From assembly GCF_017104715.1 (NCBI RefSeq), contig NZ_JAAGPI010000061.1, forward strand, positions 1-41,819: a stretch of 41,819 nucleotides of DNA, written 5' to 3'. The stretch's first letter is position 1, and each line of letters starts with the position of its first letter. The translations under genes and the position numbers were made by a program. Below are positions 23,701 to 31,865 of this stretch, piece after piece. Below the pieces are notes generated by a model. It had not been told where the DNA came from and searched no databases. It saw only the letters and a program-made list of their open reading frames with translations. The stretch is from Burkholderia sp. Ac-20365 (GTDB lineage Bacteria; Pseudomonadota; Gammaproteobacteria; Burkholderiales; Burkholderiaceae).

Positions 23701-24171
23701 TCGTTGCACATGCAAGGCACGCTCAATCTGTTGACGCCGACGGGACAGGTCGTGTTCCGTTACGCGAGGCCGACGGCACGCGACTATCTGTCCGCGTGGC
23801 TGTCGCATCTCGTCTATTGCGCGGCGCTGCCCGACGGGCCGCGCCGCACGGTCTGGCATGCGAGCGGCGAGTCGTTCGAACTTGCGCCCGTCGAAAGACC
23901 ACTCGATCAACTCGCGCCTCTTGCCGCGTTGTTCAGGGCGGGGCGGGCATTTCCGCTGCGCTTTTTCCCGAAGAGCGCGTGGGCGAAGATCAGCGATAGC
24001 GATTCGGCGGCGCAAGGCGCATGGATCAGCGACCGCATACGCGGCGAGTCCGACGACGCAGCGCTGCGCATCGCGTTTCGCGGCGTGCCGCTGACGCTCG
24101 ACGAGCCGTTTGGCACGTTGGCGTCGATCGTCTTCAAGCCGCTGGTTGCGCACCTGAGGAGCGCATCATGA
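20785..24171 (+). CDS. recC: RecBCD subunit RecC
   Basis: 1128 residues, the usual RecC size. N-terminus MLQLFYSNRYDVLVDALLDGL and the conserved block TFSSMTSLRGLPFRIVCMLGMDDGVLPSLGRADEFDLM are diagnostic. RecC is a degenerate UvrD-like helicase with an inactive nuclease fold that splits the DNA strands and recognises Chi. Walker A is absent, as expected. A three-fold NEP repeat (23233-23259) sits in a linker at about residue 818. No strong ribosome site precedes the ATG. A possible weak promoter is TTTCAT (20694-20699), 18 bp, TATGCT (20718-20723). Overlaps recB by ATGA. Confidence 0.96.
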   Translation: MLQLFYSNRYDVLVDALLDGLHATPSSPWTAQPVIVPSAAVRRRLELDIAARQGVCANIQFSYLAQWLWTQIGGVFKDVPKSSPFAPDRLVWRCYRLLGDADEAQPWNASPRLRSYLDAADAPMRYELARRVATVLDHYLTYRPEWLLQWQKGGSIFASGAADDTGPRLTGASAAAREDERWQGALWRTLLGEVAGDAQSAHAATPPAYRFLDEVRTLDLDAIGRTGWPESVSVFALPTMPPLHVALLRELSRWIDVRLYAMNPCREFWFDIVSAGRVEALDAAGQLDYQEVGHPLLAEWGRQTQAQLHMLHELTESAASAEGSYFAENAAPTWLAAVQNAMLDLQDERELDTLPQERGIEVHVCHSLARQLEVLHDRLLGWFDEFDDLQPSDVLVTLPDLGAAGPLIDAVFGTAPAGDTRRIPYRITGLPPSQANPVARVLLDWLALPERTVGAPELIEWLRVDAIAARYGIDAAALEDIQEWLAAAGARRGLAPVAPADSAIPVARHTFADALTRLFLGYAMPEGGEPVGAWLPIEGADGSDAELLGRLASFVDDVDAFARRCGDDMTPIEWTQLLLEVLGRCFDGGVDFADSLATVRDAVDAMSDAMRLGAGDAPLPAAVVRTALSEALDDPARGGVPWGSVTFSSMTSLRGLPFRIVCMLGMDDGVLPSLGRADEFDLMAEFGKAGDRQRRDDERNLFLDLLLAAQERLLIAYTGRSIRDNAPLPPAALVDELLDHLARVSSEEDASPAELDKARRAFIVEHPLQPFASDYFNAKSGLFTYDTDRAELAALLAEPSSTDVAPFFDAPLPMELNEPNEPNEPVAFDDFQRFWRHPARALLRDRLGIVLSDAQGELLDMEPFELDYAGRDALAERLLPVLLDTDFDKESYERVRRVAEASPELPGGATGAVWRTRELSSLRGLADRVRREVAAGVTRLPFALDIDARWPDTNDIALFGPYDNALREASRGSLHMQGTLNLLTPTGQVVFRYARPTARDYLSAWLSHLVYCAALPDGPRRTVWHASGESFELAPVERPLDQLAPLAALFRAGRAFPLRFFPKSAWAKISDSDSAAQGAWISDRIRGESDDAALRIAFRGVPLTLDEPFGTLASIVFKPLVAHLRSAS

Positions 24172-27100
24172 GCGGCGCGGCATGGAAGCATGCGCCGGCG
24201 GCGCAGGAACTCGACGTGTTCGCGTGCGATCTCGACGGTGTGAATCAGATCGAGGCATCGGCGGGAACGGGTAAGACGTGGAACATCTGCGCGCTCTACG
24301 TGCGCTTGTTGCTGGAGAAGAATCTGAGCGCCGATCAGATTCTCGTCGTGACCTTTACGAAAGCTGCGACGGCCGAACTGCACGAGCGGATTCGCGGTCG
24401 TCTGGCTGAAGTGCAGCGCGCGATCGAAACGGGCGACGACGGCGGCGATCCTTTCATCATCCGGCTATTCGAGACGACGCTGTCGGACGAGCGCGGGGTC
24501 GATCTCGAAGCGGCCGCGAAAACGGTGCGCCGCGCATTGCGCACCTTCGATCAGGCCGCCATTCACACGATCCACGCGTTCTGTCAGCGCGCGTTGCAGG
24601 AAGCGCCGTTTGCCGCCGCGATGCCGTTCGCGTTCGAGATGGAAGCGGACGATGCCGCGCTGCGCTTCGAACTGGCCGCCGACTTCTGGCGCGAGCAGGT
24701 CGAGCCTGTTGCGGCTGAGCATCCGTCGTTTGCGGCGTGGCTGGTCGAGAAGCGCGCGGGCCCTGCGTCACTGGATGAACAGCTTGCACGCAGGTTGAAG
24801 AAGCCGCTTGCGCAGTTGCGCTGGGGCGAGGTTGGCGAAATTGAAGGTGCGCCGCACGACATGCAGGCGCGCTTCGAGGCGGCATGCGAGATGTGGCGTG
24901 CCGAGCGCGACAGCATCGTGCGCCTGCTCGAACAGGCGCAGGACCGTCTGAGCAAGACGTCACACAAGCCCGAACTGATTAGCGCCGCGATCGAAGCATG
25001 GAGTGACTATTTCGCGCAGGACGATTGCCATGCACCGCCGCCAAAAGCCGCGCTGAAACTGACGACCACTGCATTGACGAAAGGCACGAAGAAGAATTTC
25101 GAGCCACCCGTGCACCGGTTTTTCATCGCCGCCGATGAACTCGCCGCCGCGTCGCTTGCAGCGGAAGCTGCTCAGCGCGCGCGCTGGCTCGGTCTCGTGC
25201 AGAAGTGGCTCGACTACGCGCCGCACGAACTGACCGCCAGAAAGCGCACGCGTCGCGTTGTCTCGTTCGATGATCTGCTGTCGAATCTGCATCGCGCGCT
25301 CGCGAGTCACGTCTGGATGGCGGACGCGTTGCGCGCGCGTTATCCCGCCGCGTTGATCGACGAGTTTCAGGATACCGATCCGCTGCAGTTCGCGATCTTC
25401 AATCGGATCTTCGCGCCGAAGGGGCCGCTCTTCCTGGTCGGCGATCCGAAGCAGGCAATCTACAGCTTCCGCGCGGCCGATCTGCATACGTATCTCGCGG
25501 CGCGCGCGCAGGCTTCGGCGCGCTATACGCTCGCGGTCAACCAGCGCTCGACGGCGCCGATCGTCGATGCATGCAACCGCTTTTTCGAAGCGAACTCACA
25601 GGCGTTCGTCCTCGAAGGGCTCGACTATCAGCCCGTGCGGGCGGGCGAGCGCAAGCGGCCTCCGCTCGTCGACCGCGATGGCGCGGATGGCGGCGACTTC
25701 CGCGTGTGGATGCTGCCGCGAGGCGATGCGGCGCTGACCAAACGCGGCGCACAGAACGCCGCCGCCGAGGCGTGCGCGGCAGAGATCGTGCGTCTGCTGC
25801 GCGGCGCGCGCGAGGGCGGCGTCATGATCGGCGACAAGCCGCTTGCGCCGGGCAATATTGCCGTGCTCGTGCAGACGCACAAGCAGGGCAGCCTGATCAA
25901 GCGCGTGCTGTCGGCATGGGGCGTGGGCAGTGTGGAACTGGCGCAGGCATCCGTGTTCGAATCGCTCGACGCCGAGCAGATCGAGCGCGTGCTGGCCGCC
26001 GTCGATACACCGGGCGATTTGCGCCGCCTGCGTGCGGCGCTTGCGACCGACTGGTTCGGTCTCGATGCGGCGTCGCTGTGGCGGCTCGAACAGGTCGACG
26101 GCGCATCGTCCGCATCGACGGATGCCATGCAATCCGTCGACGCAATGAGCTGGGTCGAACGCTTCTCGCGTTACCGGATGCTGTGGAACGAGCGCGGCTT
26201 CGCGGTCATGTGGCGCACGCTGACACGCGAGCTGCGCGTCGCGCAGCGGCTCGTCGCGGGTACGGATGGCGAGCGGCGGCTGACCAACGTCAACCATCTG
26301 GCCGAGCTCGTGCAGGCGCGCGCGGCGACTCAGCCGGGCATCGCGCCTACGCTGCGCTGGCTCGCCGCGCAGCGCGCGGAAGGCGGGCGTGGCGGCGAAG
26401 AAGCGCAATTGCGGCTCGAATCCGACCGTAATCTCGTGCAGATCGTGACCGTGCACAAGTCGAAGGGTCTGGAATACGCAGTCGTGTTCTGTCCGTTCCT
26501 CAATGACGGCAGCATGCGGGAGCCGCCGTCGTCGGGCTTGCCGGACGCGCGCGAGTATCACGACGATGACGGCTCGGCTGTGCTGCACTACGGGTGCGAC
26601 GAAGAGCGGGCCGACCATGCGGGCCGCCAGGCCACGCGCGAGCAGGCGGCCGAGCGGGCGCGGCTGATCTACGTCGCGCTCACGCGCGCGGTGTATCGCT
26701 GTTACCTCGTGGCGGGCACGTATCTGTCGTCGCGTTCTACTAAGGAATCGGCGCGCAGTGTGTTGAACTGGCTCGTCGCGGGCAACGCGCGCGATTTCGA
26801 CGAATGGCTCGCAAAGCCGCTCGATGAAGCGCTGATCTATCAACACTGGCAGGTGCTCGAAGGCGGGTCGGTGGCAGTCGGGAATCTGCCGGCGGTTGCG
26901 CGCCGTATCCCGCTGGAAAGCGTCGCCGACAGCGGCGCCCGCATGCGCGCGCGCATGAACCAGCGCACGTTGCGCGACGCGTGGCGCATGGCGAGCTTCA
27001 GCTCGTTGATCGCGGCCGGTTCGCGCGCGGAAGAGATATCGGCGGCGAGCGAAGAGGCGCGTCCCGATCACGACGAGCTGGCGGATATCGCGGATGCCTC

Positions 27101-27884
27101 GAACGTGCCGGTGTTCGATGTCGTCGCGGCCCCCGTCGAGTTAGCGTCCGACGACATCCTCGCGTTTCCGCGCGGCGCGGCAGCGGGCGAGTGCCTGCAC
27201 CGCATGTTCGAACTCGCGGATTTCTCCGACAGCAGCCACTGGCACGAGGCAATCAGACAGGCGCTGCGCGAAAGGCCGGCACCCGCCGAGCCTGAACTCG
27301 CGCAACGTTTGCCAGCGATGATGCAGCGTCTGCTCGGCGATATCGTCAGCACGGAACTCGTGCCGGGCATGACGCTCGCCGCGATCAATCCGAAGCGCAG
27401 GATCAACGAACTCGAGTTTCTGTTCCCGGCGCCGTCGCTGGAGTTTCCGGCGTTGCGGGCGCTGCTCGCCGCGCATGGCTATCCCGATGTCGCGCTGGAG
27501 GCGGGTGCGCTGCGCGGTTTCGTCAAGGGTTTCATCGACATGATCGTCGAACATGAAGGGCGCTTCTGGGTGATCGACTGGAAGTCGAATCATCTCGGCG
27601 ATACGCGCGAAGACTATGCGGCCGCACCGCTCGACGAAGCGATGGCGGGTCACGCCTACCATCTCCAGGCGCTGCTTTATATCGTCGCGCTGCATCGCTA
27701 TCTGCGTCTGCGTCTCGCGGACTACGACTATGAGAAGCACATTGGCGGTTATCTGTATCTGTTCGTGCGCGGCGTGCGGCCCGACTGGCTCAATGACGGC
27801 CACGCGGCCGGCGTGCACGCGCGGCGGCCGGACCTTGCACTCGTTGCGGCGCTTGATGCATTGATGAATGGAGAAGCGCCATGA
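24168..27884 (+). CDS. recB: RecBCD subunit RecB (helicase-nuclease)
   Basis: 1238 residues. The ATG at 24168 overlaps the recC stop (ATGA) and has GAGGAG nearby, so the longer open frame is rejected. Walker A EASAGTGKT at 29-37; motif II LIDEFQDTD with Asp398-Glu399; motif Ia VTFTKAATAELHERI; motif VI ARLIYVALTRA. The C-terminal nuclease has GECLHRMFE (His1011), GFIDM (Asp1124) and VIDWKSNHLG (Asp1137, Lys1139); the spacing 13 and 2 equals that of E. coli Asp1067/Asp1080/Lys1082. So both 3'-5' helicase and nuclease should be active. Translationally coupled to recC and recD. Confidence 0.97.
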   Translation: MSGAAWKHAPAAQELDVFACDLDGVNQIEASAGTGKTWNICALYVRLLLEKNLSADQILVVTFTKAATAELHERIRGRLAEVQRAIETGDDGGDPFIIRLFETTLSDERGVDLEAAAKTVRRALRTFDQAAIHTIHAFCQRALQEAPFAAAMPFAFEMEADDAALRFELAADFWREQVEPVAAEHPSFAAWLVEKRAGPASLDEQLARRLKKPLAQLRWGEVGEIEGAPHDMQARFEAACEMWRAERDSIVRLLEQAQDRLSKTSHKPELISAAIEAWSDYFAQDDCHAPPPKAALKLTTTALTKGTKKNFEPPVHRFFIAADELAAASLAAEAAQRARWLGLVQKWLDYAPHELTARKRTRRVVSFDDLLSNLHRALASHVWMADALRARYPAALIDEFQDTDPLQFAIFNRIFAPKGPLFLVGDPKQAIYSFRAADLHTYLAARAQASARYTLAVNQRSTAPIVDACNRFFEANSQAFVLEGLDYQPVRAGERKRPPLVDRDGADGGDFRVWMLPRGDAALTKRGAQNAAAEACAAEIVRLLRGAREGGVMIGDKPLAPGNIAVLVQTHKQGSLIKRVLSAWGVGSVELAQASVFESLDAEQIERVLAAVDTPGDLRRLRAALATDWFGLDAASLWRLEQVDGASSASTDAMQSVDAMSWVERFSRYRMLWNERGFAVMWRTLTRELRVAQRLVAGTDGERRLTNVNHLAELVQARAATQPGIAPTLRWLAAQRAEGGRGGEEAQLRLESDRNLVQIVTVHKSKGLEYAVVFCPFLNDGSMREPPSSGLPDAREYHDDDGSAVLHYGCDEERADHAGRQATREQAAERARLIYVALTRAVYRCYLVAGTYLSSRSTKESARSVLNWLVAGNARDFDEWLAKPLDEALIYQHWQVLEGGSVAVGNLPAVARRIPLESVADSGARMRARMNQRTLRDAWRMASFSSLIAAGSRAEEISAASEEARPDHDELADIADASNVPVFDVVAAPVELASDDILAFPRGAAAGECLHRMFELADFSDSSHWHEAIRQALRERPAPAEPELAQRLPAMMQRLLGDIVSTELVPGMTLAAINPKRRINELEFLFPAPSLEFPALRALLAAHGYPDVALEAGALRGFVKGFIDMIVEHEGRFWVIDWKSNHLGDTREDYAAAPLDEAMAGHAYHLQALLYIVALHRYLRLRLADYDYEKHIGGYLYLFVRGVRPDWLNDGHAAGVHARRPDLALVAALDALMNGEAP

Positions 27885-29872
27885 GCACGTTCGATCAGCC
27901 GTTGCCCGATGTCGAAGTCAATGTCCCTACGCCTGCCGATTTCAGCACGGCGCTCGCCGAAGGTTTCGCGCGGCGCGTGAGCGCGCTCGCGCAGCGTGGC
28001 GGCGCGTCGGCGGACAGCGTTCGATGGGCTGCGCGTGCCGCATTCGCGGCGAGCCGCGCGACTTCCGAAGGGCACGTGTGCGTGCCGCTCGACGAACTCG
28101 CGCAACGCTACGAGGCCGACGCAGAGCAAGTGCGTGATGCCTTGCTCGCGAGTACTGTCGCCAGCGATGGCAGAGAGCGAACGCAGGCGTTGCGCCCGCT
28201 CGTCGTCGATGGGCAAGGGCGGCTTTATCTCGCGCGTTACTTCGATTACGAGCGGCGGCTTGCGCAGTCGCTCGTGGAGCACGCGCGCGGCGAGCGTGAA
28301 GATGCCGTGTCGGCGGGGCTGTCGTTGCAGGAGATGCGCGCCCGGCTGTTGCGTTATTTCGGCGAGCCACGCGACGCGGAAGTCGACTGGCAGCGCGTGG
28401 CCGCCGTGATGGCGCTGTCCGGGCGGCTGACCATCGTCAGCGGCGGGCCGGGCACAGGCAAGACGACGACCGTGGTCGGCGTGCTGGCGTGCCTGCTCGA
28501 TGCGCGCGCGGACTTGCGCATCGCGCTCGCCGCACCAACGGGCAAGGCCGCGCAGCGGATGCAGGAGGCGCTGCTCGCGCGCGCCGGTTCGTTGCCGCCC
28601 GAACTCGCGGCGCGTTTGCCGCAAACATCGTTCACATTGCATCGGCTGCTCGGCACCGGGCCGAACGGACGCTTCCGGCATCATCGCGACAATCCGTTGC
28701 CGTATGACGTGATCGTGATCGACGAGGCATCGATGATCGACGTCGCGATGGCGACGCATCTGTTCGATGCGCTTGCCAGCGACACGCATCTCGTGATGCT
28801 CGGCGACAAGGATCAGCTTGCCGCCGTCGAAGCGGGCGCCGTGTTCGCCGAGTTGAGCGCGCAACCGGCGTTCACGACGAAGGCGGTCGGCTCGATCGCG
28901 GCGGCACTGGGCATCGACGAACGTCGTTTGCGTGACGCGCTGCCAGCTGGCCGCGACGATACGCCGGACGAGGAATCCCAACCGTTCTTCGACGACCTGT
29001 TCGCGACGCCGCCCGAAGCATCGTCGCAATCGCAGCCTGCGCCGCTTGCTGATTGTGTCGTGTGGCTTGAGCGTAACTATCGTTTCGGGCTGGAGTCGCC
29101 GATTGGCCGGCTATCGCTGGCGATCCGGCGTGGCGCCGTGCAGGATGCGCTCGATGTGCTGGACATCGATCCCGTCGAGCCCAGCGCGGCAGCATTTCGT
29201 CAGGACACCGACGCCGCGCCATCGGAGCGCACGATCCAGCGGCTCGCGGCCGGTTTCGCGCCGTACGCCGACGCGCTTGCTGCGGCGCTCGTCGACACCG
29301 CGGGCGCGACGGCGCATGCGCTCAACCTGTTCGACGCGCTGAACCGTTTTCGCATCCTGTGTACGACGCGGCTCGGTTCGCGCGGGGTCGAGCAGATGAA
29401 TACGGCAATGGCTGCTCAGGTGCGCCGCGTCGCGCGCGTGCCGCTGGCGATTGGCGCGCAATGGTTCGCGGGCCGGCCGATCATGGTTACGCGCAATGAC
29501 TATGCGCTGGGTCTGTTCAATGGCGATATCGGTATTGCGTTGCCGGGCGCAGACGGCTCGCTGCGCGTGTTGTTCCGTGGCGCGGATGGCAGTTTGCGCG
29601 CGGTGTCGCCTGCTGCGTTGCCGCCGCATGACACGGCGTTTGCGCTTACGGTGCACAAATCGCAGGGCTCGGAGTTCGATCACGCTGTGTTGATGCTGCC
29701 ATCGATGTTTAGTCGCGTGTTGTCGCGGGAACTCGTTTATACGGCTATTACGCGGGCGCGTGAGCGGGTTGATGTGGTTGGTTCGCGCACTGTGTTGATG
29801 CGGGCGATTGCGACGCCGACGCAGCGGGATTCGGGGCTTGCGGCGCGGATTGTTGAGGCGAGTGAGGGGTAG
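27881..29872 (+). CDS. recD: RecBCD subunit RecD (5'-3' helicase)
   Basis: 663 residues, beginning inside the recB stop (ATGA). Walker A GGPGTGKTTT at 188-197, followed by RIALAAPTGKAAQRMQEAL; motif II VIVIDEASMIDV; LGDKDQLAAVEAG (motif III); and the C-terminal TVHKSQGSEFDHAVLMLP and LVYTAITRAR (motifs V and VI). SF1B helicase that unwinds on the 5' strand and relays the Chi signal. The middle holds an insertion (ERRLRDALPAGRDDTPDEE...) common in beta-proteobacterial RecD. No terminator follows; a large inverted repeat begins 18 bp after the stop. Confidence 0.96.
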   Translation: MSTFDQPLPDVEVNVPTPADFSTALAEGFARRVSALAQRGGASADSVRWAARAAFAASRATSEGHVCVPLDELAQRYEADAEQVRDALLASTVASDGRERTQALRPLVVDGQGRLYLARYFDYERRLAQSLVEHARGEREDAVSAGLSLQEMRARLLRYFGEPRDAEVDWQRVAAVMALSGRLTIVSGGPGTGKTTTVVGVLACLLDARADLRIALAAPTGKAAQRMQEALLARAGSLPPELAARLPQTSFTLHRLLGTGPNGRFRHHRDNPLPYDVIVIDEASMIDVAMATHLFDALASDTHLVMLGDKDQLAAVEAGAVFAELSAQPAFTTKAVGSIAAALGIDERRLRDALPAGRDDTPDEESQPFFDDLFATPPEASSQSQPAPLADCVVWLERNYRFGLESPIGRLSLAIRRGAVQDALDVLDIDPVEPSAAAFRQDTDAAPSERTIQRLAAGFAPYADALAAALVDTAGATAHALNLFDALNRFRILCTTRLGSRGVEQMNTAMAAQVRRVARVPLAIGAQWFAGRPIMVTRNDYALGLFNGDIGIALPGADGSLRVLFRGADGSLRAVSPAALPPHDTAFALTVHKSQGSEFDHAVLMLPSMFSRVLSRELVYTAITRARERVDVVGSRTVLMRAIATPTQRDSGLAARIVEASEG

Positions 29873-29890
29873 GTTTGGGTTTGGGTTTTT

Positions 29891-30546
29891 GCTGGCATCC
29901 GCGTGATGGTGTTGGTTTGCCTGGGTTGCCCCTGTGCGGGGCGGCACTTACTTTCTTTGCCGCCGCAAAGAAAGTAAGCAAAGAAAGCGGGCTAACACCG
30001 CCCGCTCTTGACCACCGCCTGAGGGCCCCCAACCGTTCCTCCGCTTCACACGGCGTTCTGCCATTCAATGCCCGTTGCCAGCGCCTCGAACAGGCGCCTC
30101 ACCCGCTTCAATCACCCGTAGCACAGCCAGCGGCAGCGAATGGTTGCGGCCGCCCAGGTGGCAAACTGTGTGTCGGTCGTAGTGCTTCACACCTCAGCGC
30201 TGTTACGACACCGATCGTGTTTTTCAGTCCGGAGTGAAGCGCACACCGCGCGAAAGCCGACACACAGTTTGCCGCTATAGAACGTGGGCGATTTCGTCGC
30301 GCGTGTGGTGACGCGGGAGTGTGAAGTGGGTGATGAGCCAATTCGAAGCGCTGGCAGCGGGCATCGAGAAGAATGCGGTCGCGGACGGGACGGGGCCGTT
30401 GGGGGCCCGTGGGCAGGAAGAAAAGTTGGCGGTGTTCAGCGGCTTTCTTTTGCCTACTTTTCTTTGCCGCGGCAAAGAAAAGTAGGTGCCGCCCCGCACA
30501 GGGGCGACGCTTGAAGCGGGCAAGACAAATCGCGGATGCCAGCATC
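29891..30546. repeat. Diverged long inverted repeat (two arms of a Paraburkholderia-type intergenic repeat)
   Basis: The left arm (about 29891-30200) and the right arm (about 30226-30546) are reverse-complement relatives. Both start with GCTGGCATCCGCG, then CCCCTGTGCGGGGCGGCAC, a long palindrome, AACACCGCC, GGGCCCCCAAC, GATGCCCG/AATGCCCG, TGCCAGCGC and GGCAAACTGTGTGTCGG. Each arm has its own palindrome: left CTTACTTTCTTTGC (29947-29960) with 29965-29978; right 16-bp stem 30453-30468 with 30471-30486. The arms differ by many substitutions and small indels, so they are old copies or two family members. Similar AT-flanked palindromes recur across Paraburkholderia intergenic regions (recalled, not checked). 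No gene is supported inside. Confidence 0.8.
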
Positions 30547-30580
30547 AAAGAAACGCCGACACCAGCAACAAAAAAACCAG

Positions 30581-31240
30581 CTAATTAGCAGCCGTACCCC
30601 GCGGCGGTTCCGCTTCAGAATCGGTCTGCCGCTCCGCGAGATCCCGCAACGTCCGCCGATACCAAAGCGTCCAGACCATCAGCGCACCAAAGATGCTATA
30701 GCCAACAAACGGTGACACCACGAGCACGCGCTCGATAGGCCAATGCCATGCCATATACCCACGCAGCAGGGTTTCTCCTGTGAGCCCAAGGCCCCAGGTA
30801 GCCGTCAGCACCCGCAGCCCGCGGGCAAACGCCGGCCGTTCGCGCCAAAGTACTTCAATGTGAGCGGCGCCATTATTCATCTCGCGCGCGACGAAAGCAC
30901 GCGTCAGATAGAACACGGCAGGTCGTCGCAACAGCAGCGACAACAGAAAAGCGACACCAATCGCACCCGACACCAGCGACTCGCGAAACAGCAGCATGCG
31001 CGGATCGCCGCCCAACGCCATCGCGCCGATCGACAGCACGATGCCAAGCAGCACCGTCAGACTGAGCGCGTCGGCGCGCCTGAAGCGAACCAGTTCGACG
31101 ATGCTCCACGCGACGGGCGGCACAGCCGACGCGATCAGCCCGCCCGTTTCACCCCAGTAGGGCTGCGCGAGCCGGTACGCAACCCACGGCAGCACGAGAT
31201 TGACGACGAGTTCGAGCACCTGCGCAGGGCGCATTTTCAT
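30581..31240 (-). CDS. Multi-pass membrane protein, VC0807-like
   Basis: 219 residues if started at the ATG at 31240; an ATG at 31234 is alternative, and the longer frame to 31420 lacks protein character. About six hydrophobic segments: ELVVNLVLPWVAYRLAQPYW; LIASAVPPVAWSIVELV; ALSLTVLLGIVLSIGAMAL; GAIGVAFLLSLLLRRPAVFYL; a charged amphipathic stretch (REMNNGAAHIEVLWRE); and two C-terminal helices. This resembles the VC0807-type family of ~220-residue inner-membrane proteins of unknown function. Divergent from arfB with about 180 bp between. Family call is from pattern memory. Confidence 0.65.
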   Translation of the reverse strand: MKMRPAQVLELVVNLVLPWVAYRLAQPYWGETGGLIASAVPPVAWSIVELVRFRRADALSLTVLLGIVLSIGAMALGGDPRMLLFRESLVSGAIGVAFLLSLLLRRPAVFYLTRAFVAREMNNGAAHIEVLWRERPAFARGLRVLTATWGLGLTGETLLRGYMAWHWPIERVLVVSPFVGYSIFGALMVWTLWYRRTLRDLAERQTDSEAEPPRGTAAN

Positions 31241-31418
31241 CACGATGGTGGACCCTCGGGCTGAAAGTGTCAGTATCGGTGAGTTCGGCGGTTGGCGGCA
31301 ATTGCGTGATACACCATGCAGGCGCCCCGGCTCGCCTCGTTGCGCTTGCAATTCGCGTACCGCGCATGCGCGGCCGCATAGCCGGTTACACTTGCCATTC
31401 CTCTCACCACGCTTTGAC

Positions 31419-31826
31419 ATGACTTCACGCTATCCGATCCCGCCGAACGAAATCGAACTGACGGCCGTGCGCGCGCAGGGCGCGGGCGGGCAAAACGTCA
31501 ACAAGGTGTCGAGCGCGATTCACCTGCGCTTCGACGTGCGCGCGTCGTCGCTGCCCGAGGTGCTGAAAATGCGCCTGCTCGCGATGAGCGATCACCGGAT
31601 CACGCGCGACGGCGTCGTCATCATCAAGGCGCAGGAATACCGCACACAGGACATGAACCGCGAGGCGGCGCTGGCGCGGCTCGACGCGCTGATCGACAGC
31701 GTCAGCGTGACCCGCAAGGCGCGCGTGGCGACCCGGCCGACACGCGCGTCGAAAGAACGGCGGCTCGAAAGCAAGGCGAAGCGCAGCGACGTGAAATCGG
31801 GGCGGCGTTCTGTCTCGCACGAATGA
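31419..31826 (+). CDS. arfB: Alternative ribosome-rescue factor ArfB
   Basis: 135 residues, ArfB-sized. GAGGQNVNKVSSAIHLRFD carries the GGQ motif at 23-25 that triggers peptidyl-tRNA hydrolysis. The stop-codon recognition domain of true release factors is absent. The C-terminal tail is strongly basic (ARVATRPTRASKERRLESKAKRSDVKSG), which in ArfB enters the mRNA channel of stalled ribosomes. It acts independently of tmRNA on ribosomes stalled at mRNA ends. No strong ribosome site is visible upstream of the ATG. Convergent with the EAL gene, with 39 bp between. Confidence 0.95.
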   Translation: MTSRYPIPPNEIELTAVRAQGAGGQNVNKVSSAIHLRFDVRASSLPEVLKMRLLAMSDHRITRDGVVIIKAQEYRTQDMNREAALARLDALIDSVSVTRKARVATRPTRASKERRLESKAKRSDVKSGRRSVSHE

Positions 31827-31865
31827 AGCGCGGGCAAGGTCATCGCGGCGCCCGCGCTTTTCTCC

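Noticed and set aside
21355..24153. 932-codon minus-strand ORF opposite recC
   Set aside because: RecC motifs on the plus strand are clear; the antisense translation is Arg-rich and featureless.
25596..27071. 491-codon minus-strand ORF opposite recB
   Set aside because: Shadow of the RecB helicase domain.
30108..30548. ORFs of 80-150 codons inside the inverted repeat
   Set aside because: They follow the palindromic repeat sequence and lack ribosome sites; the translations (FFAAAKKS) are produced by the repeat itself.
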